From: DATFYI01 sp035315125
GTDB lineage: Bacteria > Chloroflexota > Anaerolineae > Anaerolineales > Anaerolineaceae
Direction of reading: 5' to 3'
NCBI GenBank assembly: GCA_035315125.1
Contig: DATFYI010000027.1
Span: 1 to 5,895, forward strand
DNA length: 5,895 nt
In this document: piece by piece, positions 1-5,395 of the stretch
Position numbering within the stretch: position 1 is the first letter of the stretch
Layout of the letters: each line of letters opens with the position of its first letter
Made by a program: the position numbers and the translations under genes
Notes under the pieces: model-generated
Databases searched by the model: none
What the model was told of the DNA's origin: nothing
What the model saw: only the letters and a program-made list of their open reading frames with translations

Positions 1-551
1 CCCCCGCTCCAACCCAGGACACTGCCTTTTTATACACCCAGGCAGCCAGTACGGTGATAGCTCAATTAACGGCAGCGGTCACGCCAACCTTGCCACCCAC
101 GGCTACCACTGCCCCTACCGATACACCGATCCCGACAAACACGCGTGTACCTACTGATACTCCTGATGTAGCGTTGACCAGCGCAGCTCTGGTAAGCCCA
201 ACACCTACACAACCGCAAGGCTATTACGCCAAATATCTCTATACGGTTCCTGCAGACAATTCTGAGCACACACCTAACAAACCGTTTAATCTGGCCTGGG
301 GTCTCCAAAACGTAGGCACAATTCCCTGGTCACCTGGATTCAAGCTGGTTTGGGTAGGAGGCGAACAATTACCTGGCCCAACTGCGATTGTGATTAATCG
401 TGTGGTTGCGCCCGGCGATAAATATGACTTTGAGACAGGAATATTCGGATCCGAAAAAATGGGGGTCCATATCTCCTATTGGCAACTTGAAACAGATCGG
501 GGGGTTGCAATCCCCGGCGGCTCTGTATATTTCACATATAAAGCTGTCTAA
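1..551 (+). CDS. NBR1-Ig-like domain protein with Thr/Pro-rich linker, 5' partial
   Basis: The reading frame (first full codon at 3) is open to the left edge, so the true start and any signal peptide are missing. The GTG at 54 is an internal Val codon. About 182 residues are visible. Residues 1-26 include the pattern YTQAASTVIAQLTAA, common just after the lipobox in Anaerolineae lipoproteins. Residues 27-72 are a Thr/Pro-rich linker, as in surface-anchored proteins. Residues 75-182 match the NBR1-Ig-like beta-sandwich: an aromatic/Leu-rich first strand, LQNVGTIPW (the W-x-L-x-N-x-G-T-x-x-W signature with W at the end), KLVWVGGE, VVAPGD and YWQLETDRG. Members are thought to be extracytoplasmic binding or adhesion modules; no catalytic residues are evident and the ligand is unknown. 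I infer an exported lipoprotein. It converges on the cyclase gene with a 28-base gap. Confidence 0.85.
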   Translation, partial: PAPTQDTAFLYTQAASTVIAQLTAAVTPTLPPTATTAPTDTPIPTNTRVPTDTPDVALTSAALVSPTPTQPQGYYAKYLYTVPADNSEHTPNKPFNLAWGLQNVGTIPWSPGFKLVWVGGEQLPGPTAIVINRVVAPGDKYDFETGIFGSEKMGVHISYWQLETDRGVAIPGGSVYFTYKAV

Positions 552-579
552 CGATCGCTCAAGAAGAGATTTATCCTGT

Positions 580-1218
580 TTATTCTGCAATTAAGACGAC
601 TCGGGCGGGGGCTCCATCAGACCCGCCCAGTTTTAATGGCATACAGATTAAGTCATAATCACCTGCCGGCACACCCGAAAGGTTCACACCTTCCAAGATA
701 ACGACATTTGACTTGAGCAAAATTTCATGGGTAGGCCGGCTGTGCTTATAGGGAGATATGGATAAATAATCAATACCCACCAATTGAATGCCACGATCGA
801 CTAAAAACTGTGCACCATCTTCGTTAATGCCTACAAAGTCGGTTTGAAATTCGGTCAGTCCCTTCTCCCAATAATGCGAATTTCTGGTTTTAAACAATAC
901 TCGCTCAACATGGGTTTGCATGCCCGCCGTTTTTAATACCCCGGAATTAATAACATTACAACTATCTGGCAGTTCGATAACCTGAACCGCGCCGATCAAT
1001 ACATCAAGTGGCAGCGTTTCGACACTTTTTCCATTTGGCAAGAAATGATAAGGGGAATCTAAATGCGTTCCTGTATGTACAGACATCTCGATATGGGATA
1101 CATTCGCATTGGCCCCATCTTCGATTTTATTGATTCGTTCCAGCTTTACGCTCGGATCACCCGGCCAGACGGTCATACCCGGTGTAATCGTCAGAGATAT
1201 ATCATATATTTTTTTCAT
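580..1218 (-). CDS. Cyclase family / kynurenine-formamidase-like metal-dependent hydrolase
   Basis: A 212-residue protein, the usual length for the cyclase family (PF04199), which includes bacterial KynB arylformamidases and amide or ester hydrolases. Features in order are the N-terminal DISLTITPGM with VWPGD (residues 17-21), the family metal motif HTGTHLDSPYHF (48-59; candidate ligands His48, His52, Asp54, His58), GIDYLSI (148-154), HE (164-165), LEGVNL (175-180, Glu176 a likely ligand or base) and the C-terminal PLKLGGSDGAPARVV. The frame extends 12 codons upstream, but the ATG at 1218 is preferred because GGAGGTT lies 4 bases before it and MKKIYDIS is the typical family start. No signal peptide is seen, so it is probably cytoplasmic. 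It lies 29 bases downstream of the CapA-like gene and is probably co-transcribed. No other kynurenine-pathway gene is visible, so the substrate is left open and I give no symbol. Confidence 0.9.
   Translation of the reverse strand: MKKIYDISLTITPGMTVWPGDPSVKLERINKIEDGANANVSHIEMSVHTGTHLDSPYHFLPNGKSVETLPLDVLIGAVQVIELPDSCNVINSGVLKTAGMQTHVERVLFKTRNSHYWEKGLTEFQTDFVGINEDGAQFLVDRGIQLVGIDYLSISPYKHSRPTHEILLKSNVVILEGVNLSGVPAGDYDLICMPLKLGGSDGAPARVVLIAE
603..634 (+). terminator. Candidate rho-independent terminator for the NBR1-Ig gene, inside the cyclase 3' end
   Basis: GGGCGGG (603-609) pairs perfectly with CCCGCCC (622-628) around a 12-base loop, followed on the plus strand by AG and TTTT (631-634). 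It lies about 50 bases past the stop at 551. The T-run is short and the loop large, so it is a modest terminator. The same bases encode the C-terminal GSDGAPAR stretch of the antisense cyclase, so the symmetry may be partly coding coincidence. The minus-strand side has no T-run. Confidence 0.4.
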
Positions 1219-1222
1219 AATC

Positions 1223-1229
1223 AACCTCC
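1223..1229 (-). promoter_or_regulatory. Ribosome binding site deciding the cyclase start
   Basis: On the minus strand, GGAGGTT ends 4 bases before the ATG at 1218. This is a near-perfect Shine-Dalgarno match. It selects this start over the ATG at 1254, which would lie before the ribosome binding site and overlap the end of the CapA-like gene. Confidence 0.85.
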
Positions 1230-1247
1230 AATTTATATACCCCCATT

Positions 1248-2966
1248 TTACCATTCACTGTTTTGAAATATCACCTGCAATAGCGAAGCACGCTCTGCGG
1301 GGGTCATCGGTCGTGGTTTAGCATAATCTTCCAACATGGCAGTGAGTAATTCCGTGCTGACATAGTGTCCATCATAAAAAATATGCCTGTCCAGAAATTC
1401 TTCATCATTCCCAGGCATCATCTGATCGAAAAATAAATTGCCAAGTCCATAGTGGATAAAATTACCGTTTAAAAAAGTCATGGTCTGGGGAAAATGGGCC
1501 TGGCTGCCGCTGACAATTACGGCCCCGGACCGGGCAATTCTTTGGAAATCTATACGCTGAGCGGATTGGGGTTTATAGTCGCTGACTTCAAAATGTTGAA
1601 AGGTGACAATTGGAAGGTAACCCTCAGATTTCACCTGAGCGATCGCCGTTTCCATCCAATCTAAATCACCGCAAGGTGCAGCTCCGGGCTGGGTGTCGGT
1701 GGCCCAATCGGGGGGTGGGCCATACATATTGCAGCCGATAAAAGCCAGCTTGTTGCCGTGATTTTCTATCAACAAGGGTTGGCGCGACTGATCCAGGTTG
1801 TATCCACCTCCATAAAACGGAAGATTGTTCTGGCGATAAAGATTAAGCGTGTAAAGTAATGGATCTACACCCCAATCTAACAAATGATTGCCGGTTAGCT
1901 CAACAATATCTATACCAGCAAATTTCAAAAGCCCAAAATAAGCCGGGCTGCTGCAAAAACGCATTTCTTTGCGTAGGGGCACAGCCGGTGGGCAATTTGG
2001 ATAAAACGGAACTTCGTTGCTGACATGCGCGATATCGGCTTCTCTCAGCCAGTCTTGAATATCCTGTGCCGGATAAGTGATCCCTTTTTCTTCCATTTTT
2101 TCTGCAGTTCCACGCACCAGAGCGGTTGTTCCGGTCAAAACCAGCACAGTTAATTTGGAAGGATCCCTGTTGCTAGAAGGGAGAAATGCAAGCTCAGGAC
2201 TTGAAAGTAGATTCTGATATTCCGGTCGAGTTGTCAAACCAAATTGCATGGTCAAGGCATAACTATCCAGAGTAAAGTTTTTTTCTACCGGCGAAATACC
2301 ATCAACGCTAAGCACTTTCCAGCGTGGTTCCAAATTTTCAAAGGGCACCAGTGCCCAGGATGGTTGTTTTGCCCAGGCCTGGTTCAATATTTGCGCCGCA
2401 TCAACAATTTGAACATGACTTGGATTAGGCTGATCCCAGCGAGCTGCAAAAGCCGCCTCTGTATTGGCAGACATCAGCAATGGCGCGCTGCCAAATTCCG
2501 GCGTATCATTTCCCTGCCAGGCTAACTTGAGATCAGCCAGACTGACCCCATCTGTAACGGTTGGAAAAGGAGCCACCAGAGCGTAGACCCATTGAGAAAC
2601 CGGTAAGTTATTAGTCGTACCAGGAGGATATGCCAGTGCAGTCAATTGCAAATCGGCCTGTTCCTTTTGGTCAACCGGTTTGATCCAATCCGGTAATTTT
2701 ACCTGATTGACAAGCTGGGTTGGCAAGGCAGGGGAAAACCAGATCGACAGGCTGGTAGACCTGGCTGGCGTTGGCGATTGGGTTTCAGTCGGTACCGTTG
2801 TGGCACTTGCCTGGGGTTTACTGGCCGTTGCGGTAGCCAACGGTAAGGCAGTGTTTTTTGAAATTGGCTTGTCCGAAATCAGCGATAATCCGGAGGAACA
2901 ACCAGCAACAAGCCAAAATAAAAATGCAATAGTTACCAGCACAAAATGAGATTTACTTCTAAACAT
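1248..2966 (-). CDS. CapA-family lipoprotein with N-terminal PBP-like domain
   Basis: A 572-residue predicted lipoprotein. Residues 1-23 are a signal peptide with a basic start, a hydrophobic stretch and lipobox VAGC (Cys23). Residues 40-73 are a Thr/Pro/Ser-rich linker. Residues 74-245 resemble a periplasmic-binding-protein-like fold (VYALVAPFPTVTDGVS, SLADLKLAW, PSWALVPFENLEPRWKVL). Residues 271-515 are a CapA domain (PF09587, metallophosphatase fold): SNE (316-318), TGNHLLDWG (358-366), QHFEVSDYKP (457-466) and YGLGNLFFD (506-514). CapA proteins are linked to poly-gamma-glutamate or capsule synthesis, but the biochemical role is not settled. Here the usual Gly-Asp is Gly279-Thr280 and the usual HPH is Gln489-Ala-His491, so metal binding may be altered. 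Four cysteines (325, 338, 412, 432) could form disulfides. The in-frame TTG at 2984 is rejected because the Shine-Dalgarno site lies after it. First gene of a likely operon with the cyclase. Confidence 0.85.
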   Translation of the reverse strand: MFRSKSHFVLVTIAFLFWLVAGCSSGLSLISDKPISKNTALPLATATASKPQASATTVPTETQSPTPARSTSLSIWFSPALPTQLVNQVKLPDWIKPVDQKEQADLQLTALAYPPGTTNNLPVSQWVYALVAPFPTVTDGVSLADLKLAWQGNDTPEFGSAPLLMSANTEAAFAARWDQPNPSHVQIVDAAQILNQAWAKQPSWALVPFENLEPRWKVLSVDGISPVEKNFTLDSYALTMQFGLTTRPEYQNLLSSPELAFLPSSNRDPSKLTVLVLTGTTALVRGTAEKMEEKGITYPAQDIQDWLREADIAHVSNEVPFYPNCPPAVPLRKEMRFCSSPAYFGLLKFAGIDIVELTGNHLLDWGVDPLLYTLNLYRQNNLPFYGGGYNLDQSRQPLLIENHGNKLAFIGCNMYGPPPDWATDTQPGAAPCGDLDWMETAIAQVKSEGYLPIVTFQHFEVSDYKPQSAQRIDFQRIARSGAVIVSGSQAHFPQTMTFLNGNFIHYGLGNLFFDQMMPGNDEEFLDRHIFYDGHYVSTELLTAMLEDYAKPRPMTPAERASLLQVIFQNSEW

Positions 2967-2972
2967 ACGATG

Positions 2973-2977
2973 CTCCT
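2973..2977 (-). promoter_or_regulatory. Ribosome binding site deciding the CapA-like start
   Basis: On the minus strand, AGGAG lies 6 bases before the ATG at 2966. Its place inside the longer open frame (which could begin at TTG 2984) argues for the ATG. The signal peptide then begins MFRSKSH, a normal basic N-region. Confidence 0.8.
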
Positions 2978-2985
2978 GGTTCAAT

Positions 2986-2999
2986 TAAATGATCATTTA
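2986..2999. repeat. 14-base perfect palindrome, candidate operator
   Basis: TAAATGATCATTTA reads identically on both strands. It lies 19 bases upstream of the CapA-like start codon and about 50 bases downstream of the best -10 box, within the inferred untranslated leader. A dimeric repressor site is possible. Chance is not excluded in AT-rich DNA, and no regulator gene is adjacent. Confidence 0.4.
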
Positions 3000-3051
3000 C
3001 ACATCAACCAATGACCTTCTGGCGTTCTCCCCACCATTGCAAACGAGATCT

Positions 3052-3057
3052 ATTATA
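3052..3057 (-). promoter_or_regulatory. Candidate -10 box for the CapA-like/cyclase unit
   Basis: ATTATA on the plus strand gives a perfect TATAAT on the minus strand, about 86 bases before the start at 2966. No good TTGACA-like -35 is found at 16-18 bases, so the call rests on the -10 alone. The inferred leader of about 80 bases contains the palindrome at 2986-2999. Confidence 0.4.
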
Positions 3058-3133
3058 GTACCCTAGCCAGGAAGAGGGCATCTTCACAATTAAAGTCTTT
3101 TCTGGACTTCAATAAAAATTTATACCTATGATT

Positions 3134-3159
3134 TTGATTATCTTGATAGTTCTTGAGAG
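3134..3159 (+). repeat. Three TTGA-containing repeats spaced 9-10 bases apart
   Basis: TTGATTA (3134), TTGATAG (3143) and TTGAGAG (3153) recur with 9 and 10 base steps, about one helical turn, just upstream of the thiolase -10 box. They could bind an activator, or serve as a poorly spaced -35 (TTGATA is 21 bases from the TATAAT). Short and AT-rich, so chance is possible. Confidence 0.3.
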
Positions 3160-3169
3160 CCTCCGCCTT

Positions 3170-3175
3170 TATAAT
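3170..3175 (+). promoter_or_regulatory. Candidate -10 box for the thiolase/AlkZ-related unit
   Basis: A perfect TATAAT lies 35 bases before the thiolase ATG at 3211, a normal leader length. No consensus -35 sits at 17 bases; TTGATA at 3143-3148 is too far and TTGAGA at 3153-3158 too close. An activator-dependent promoter is one explanation. Confidence 0.45.
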
Positions 3176-3195
3176 TCGTTCAGAGTTAATTTCTT

Positions 3196-3202
3196 GAAAG
3201 GA
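3196..3202 (+). promoter_or_regulatory. Ribosome binding site deciding the thiolase start
   Basis: GAAAGGA lies 8 bases before the ATG at 3211. The other in-frame ATG at 3202 overlaps the last base of this site and so could not be served by it. The inner start also gives MREVAILGIGQT, the usual beginning of this thiolase type. Confidence 0.75.
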
Positions 3203-3210
3203 TGGCCTTC

Positions 3211-4368
3211 ATGCGCGAAGTAGCTATTTTGGGAATTGGTCAAACCCGCGTGGATGAACACTGGGACAAATCGCTTCGTGTTCTGGCAGGGGAAGCTGTT
3301 TTATCTGCATTTCAAGAAGCCGGATTGGCTGGTGTTGACGCGCTGTTTGTTGGCAACATGATGTCCGGTTCAGCTAATCACCAACAACATCTTGGCGCGT
3401 ATATTGCAGATTGGGTCGGAATGCGCTTTGCCAGCGGTTTGCGGATTGAAGCTGCTTGTAGCTCAGGAGCAGCCGCATTCCGTTCAGCGCTGATGGCAGT
3501 TGCCTCTGGTGAGGTAGAAACAGCAGTAGCAGTCGGTGTTGAAAAAATGACCGATTCACCCAGCGATGAGATAACGGCAGATTTGGCAACTGCCTCAGAT
3601 GCGGATTGGGAAGCCGGTCAGGGTCTATCTTTTGTGGCGCTAAATGCATTGATCATGCGGCGCTACATGCATGAATATGGCTGGAAACACGATGACTTTG
3701 CGGCCTTCTCGGTGAATGCGCATGCTAACGGCGCCCGCAATCCCAATGCACGTTTCCAGGAACCGATCACAACCACAGAATACCAGCGCGCCCCGATGGT
3801 TGCAGATCCAATCAATCTATTAGATGCCTCCCCGATGGGGGATGGTGCTGCTGCAGTAATTCTGGTACCGGCTGAAGCGTTGCACCGAAACAGTAACCAA
3901 CCGGTCGTTCGAATTGTAGCATCGGCTGCAGCCACTGATACAATCTCGATTCAAAACCGGCGTGATCCGCTTCGGTTGAAAGCTGCTGAAATTTCAGCCA
4001 GCCGAGCTTATGCCCAGGCAGGCATCACTCCCAACGATATCGATCTATTCGAGTTGCATGATGCATTTACGATTATGGCTGCCCTTTCATTGGAAGCAGC
4101 CGGTTTCGCTGAACTCGGCCAGGCTCCGCGTTTAGCAATAGAAGGCCAGATTTGCCCGGATGGGCGTATTCCAATTGCTACAATGGGGGGTTTAAAAGCG
4201 CGCGGTCATCCGGTTGGAGCGACCGGAATGTACCAGATCGTCGAGTTGACCCAACAACTCCGCCAGCAGGCCGGAGAAGCCCAAATAAGCGGAGTCCGCA
4301 TTGGTATGGCTCAAAACATAGGCGGTAGTGGATCAAACATCATTGCACACATACTGAGAGCCGATTAG
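3211..4368 (+). CDS. Thiolase-domain protein, SCP-x/archaeal-like acetyl-CoA acetyltransferase type
   Basis: A 385-residue thiolase-fold protein, a normal length for the family. Thiolases condense or cleave acyl-CoAs through a Cys nucleophile. The N-terminal half carries EAACSSGAAAF with the nucleophile Cys83. The C-terminal half carries LHDAF (282-286, His283), the HDxF form of the SCP-x/archaeal group instead of NEAF, and GHPVGATG (332-339, His333). The last motif is QNIGGSGS (368-375), where biosynthetic thiolases have CIGGG; the second catalytic Cys is thus Asn369, as is usual in this subgroup. In archaea such thiolases work in a complex with HMG-CoA synthase and a DUF35 OB-fold protein, starting the mevalonate pathway; neither partner is adjacent here. 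Likely cytoplasmic. Its direction (synthesis or breakdown) and chain length cannot be told. Probably first in a unit with the AlkZ-related gene 19 bases downstream. Confidence 0.9.
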   Translation: MREVAILGIGQTRVDEHWDKSLRVLAGEAVLSAFQEAGLAGVDALFVGNMMSGSANHQQHLGAYIADWVGMRFASGLRIEAACSSGAAAFRSALMAVASGEVETAVAVGVEKMTDSPSDEITADLATASDADWEAGQGLSFVALNALIMRRYMHEYGWKHDDFAAFSVNAHANGARNPNARFQEPITTTEYQRAPMVADPINLLDASPMGDGAAAVILVPAEALHRNSNQPVVRIVASAAATDTISIQNRRDPLRLKAAEISASRAYAQAGITPNDIDLFELHDAFTIMAALSLEAAGFAELGQAPRLAIEGQICPDGRIPIATMGGLKARGHPVGATGMYQIVELTQQLRQQAGEAQISGVRIGMAQNIGGSGSNIIAHILRAD

Positions 4369-4387
4369 AATTGGTCTTTAGCATATT

Positions 4388-5248
4388 ATGTCGATACTCT
4401 CCAAAGAATGCCTGCGATCTTATCGCGCCCAAACGTACCGGTTCGCTTCTGGTCTTCGCCTTACCTCGGCCGAAGATGCTGTGAGTTTTGTCAACCAACG
4501 CGGTTTTATCTTTTTTTGGCCAATTAAGAACATCGAGCTACCCAGTCTGTGGGTAGCAGCGGCTGGCGACCGCCCGGTGGCCGATGAACATGATGATCCG
4601 GGACATACAACCTGGGGCTGGAAAGATGACCAGCTGGGGAAACATCGCTGGTATTATGGACGTATTTTGCACAGGCGCAACACGCTCATCGCCCTGGATA
4701 TTCTACCGTATTTCTATGCACTTTCGCCTAACTACGGTGAACCCGAGCTAGATTATCTTGACCAATACGAGCAAGGACTGTTGACTCAGGAAGCAAAAAA
4801 TCTATACGAAGTTCTTCTGAAAGAAGGCCCCCTTAATACTCTCGACTTAAGACGTATTGCTCGTTTGAGCAGTCCCGCCAGCAACGGACGTTTTAGTAAG
4901 GCCCTGGACGATTTGCAAGTCGAGTTCAAGGTATTACCGGTTGCAATCAGCGATGCCGGCTCGTGGCATTATTCTATGGTATATGATCTTGTGCCACGTC
5001 ATTTCCCGAATTTGATCGAACAGGCCGGCCCGATCACAGAAAAAGCTGCTCGGCTAAAACTGACCGAGCTTTATTTCCTATCTGTTGGCGCAGCGCGCCA
5101 AATCGATCTAATACGTTTGTTCCATTGGCGACCCGAAGAAGTATCACGAACCATCACACAGCTTCTACAAAATGGCTTTATCTTGGATGGAATCGAGCTG
5201 GAAGGACAGCCAGGAGAATGGCTTGCTTTAGCAAGCCTGAGCCATTGA
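4388..5248 (+). CDS. AlkZ-related (YcaQ-family-like) winged-helix protein, probably non-catalytic
   Basis: A 286-residue protein resembling short AlkZ-related proteins; YcaQ/AlkZ glycosylases themselves run near 400 residues. The N-terminal part has LRLTSAEDAVSFVNQRGFIFFWPI (given here by positions 23-46), followed by LPSLW, AGDRPVADEHDDPGHTTW (59-76) and RRNTLIALDILPYFYALS (96-113). Residues 134-205 look like winged-helix DNA-binding repeats (TQEAKNLYEVLLKEGPL, LRRIARLSS). In AlkZ/YcaQ the catalytic QxQ or QxD lies where this protein has FFW (42-44), so base excision seems unlikely; this is an alignment by eye. No membrane segment or signal is seen, so it is presumably cytoplasmic. The start at 4388 is the only suitable ATG, but it has no clear Shine-Dalgarno site, which suggests translational coupling to the thiolase. 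Its role is unknown. Confidence 0.75.
   Translation: MSILSKECLRSYRAQTYRFASGLRLTSAEDAVSFVNQRGFIFFWPIKNIELPSLWVAAAGDRPVADEHDDPGHTTWGWKDDQLGKHRWYYGRILHRRNTLIALDILPYFYALSPNYGEPELDYLDQYEQGLLTQEAKNLYEVLLKEGPLNTLDLRRIARLSSPASNGRFSKALDDLQVEFKVLPVAISDAGSWHYSMVYDLVPRHFPNLIEQAGPITEKAARLKLTELYFLSVGAARQIDLIRLFHWRPEEVSRTITQLLQNGFILDGIELEGQPGEWLALASLSH
5220..5237 (+). other. Perfect 7-base-pair hairpin in the last codons of the AlkZ-related gene
   Basis: GGCTTGC (5220-5226) pairs with GCAAGCC (5231-5237) across a TTTA tetraloop, ending 8 bases before the stop codon. It is followed by an A-rich stretch and has no T-run, so it is not a standard intrinsic terminator. It could stabilise the mRNA 3' end or help rho-dependent termination. 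Confidence 0.4.
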
Positions 5249-5262
5249 AAAAATTATTATAA

Positions 5263-5298
5263 AAGATATTTAATTTATCTTAATACCTTACGCGGTAT
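5263..5298. repeat. Two adjacent dyads upstream of the alpha-amylase-like gene
   Basis: The first dyad is AAGATA (5263-5268) with TATCTT (5276-5281), a 7-base spacer. The second is ATACC (5283-5287) with GGTAT (5294-5298), a 6-base spacer. The second runs into the TATAAT box at 5296. They may be operator half-sites or weak AT-rich hairpins marking the end of the upstream unit. The spacer from 5249 to 5395 contains no other gene. Confidence 0.35.
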
Positions 5299-5310
5299 AA
5301 TAAATATAAT
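5296..5310 (+). promoter_or_regulatory. Two TATAAT boxes, candidate promoter for the alpha-amylase-like gene
   Basis: Perfect TATAAT hexamers occur at 5296-5301 and 5305-5310, in the AT-rich spacer 86-95 bases before the start codon. No convincing -35 is found at 16-18 bases for either. AT-rich background makes chance matches likely, so confidence is modest. Confidence 0.35.
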
Positions 5311-5381
5311 TTAGGCATTCATTTCCAGAATTTACCTGACCAACCAATTCATCCAAATATTATCTAGCTTTGTGGGGCTTT

Positions 5382-5387
5382 AGGAGG
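5382..5387 (+). promoter_or_regulatory. Strong ribosome binding site of the alpha-amylase-like gene
   Basis: AGGAGG lies 8 bases before the ATG at 5396. It is the strongest Shine-Dalgarno match in the window and fixes the start of the incomplete gene at the right edge. Confidence 0.85.
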
Positions 5388-5395
5388 GAATCAAA

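Noticed and set aside
66..308. Minus-strand open frame opposite the NBR1-Ig gene
   Set aside because: It is antisense to a Thr/Pro-rich linker; the Arg/Cys-rich product is the expected shadow and has no ribosome binding site.
499..517. GGGG/CCCC inverted repeat as a terminator for the cyclase gene
   Set aside because: Only 4 bp pair cleanly, no T-run follows on the minus strand, and it is inside the NBR1-Ig coding sequence.
1219..1254. Upstream 12-codon extension of the cyclase start
   Set aside because: It begins before the GGAGGTT ribosome site, overlaps the CapA-like stop, and is not typical of the family.
2707..2949. Plus-strand open frame within the CapA-like gene
   Set aside because: It is opposite the signal peptide and Thr/Pro linker; a lipoprotein reading on the minus strand explains the region fully.
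3093..3109. AAGTC/GACTT dyad in the divergent intergenic region
   Set aside because: Only 5 bp with a 7-base spacer and no supporting context, so it is within chance expectation.
3374..3935. Two minus-strand open frames inside the thiolase
   Set aside because: The plus-strand thiolase has all family motifs across this range; the antisense frames have no recognisable content.
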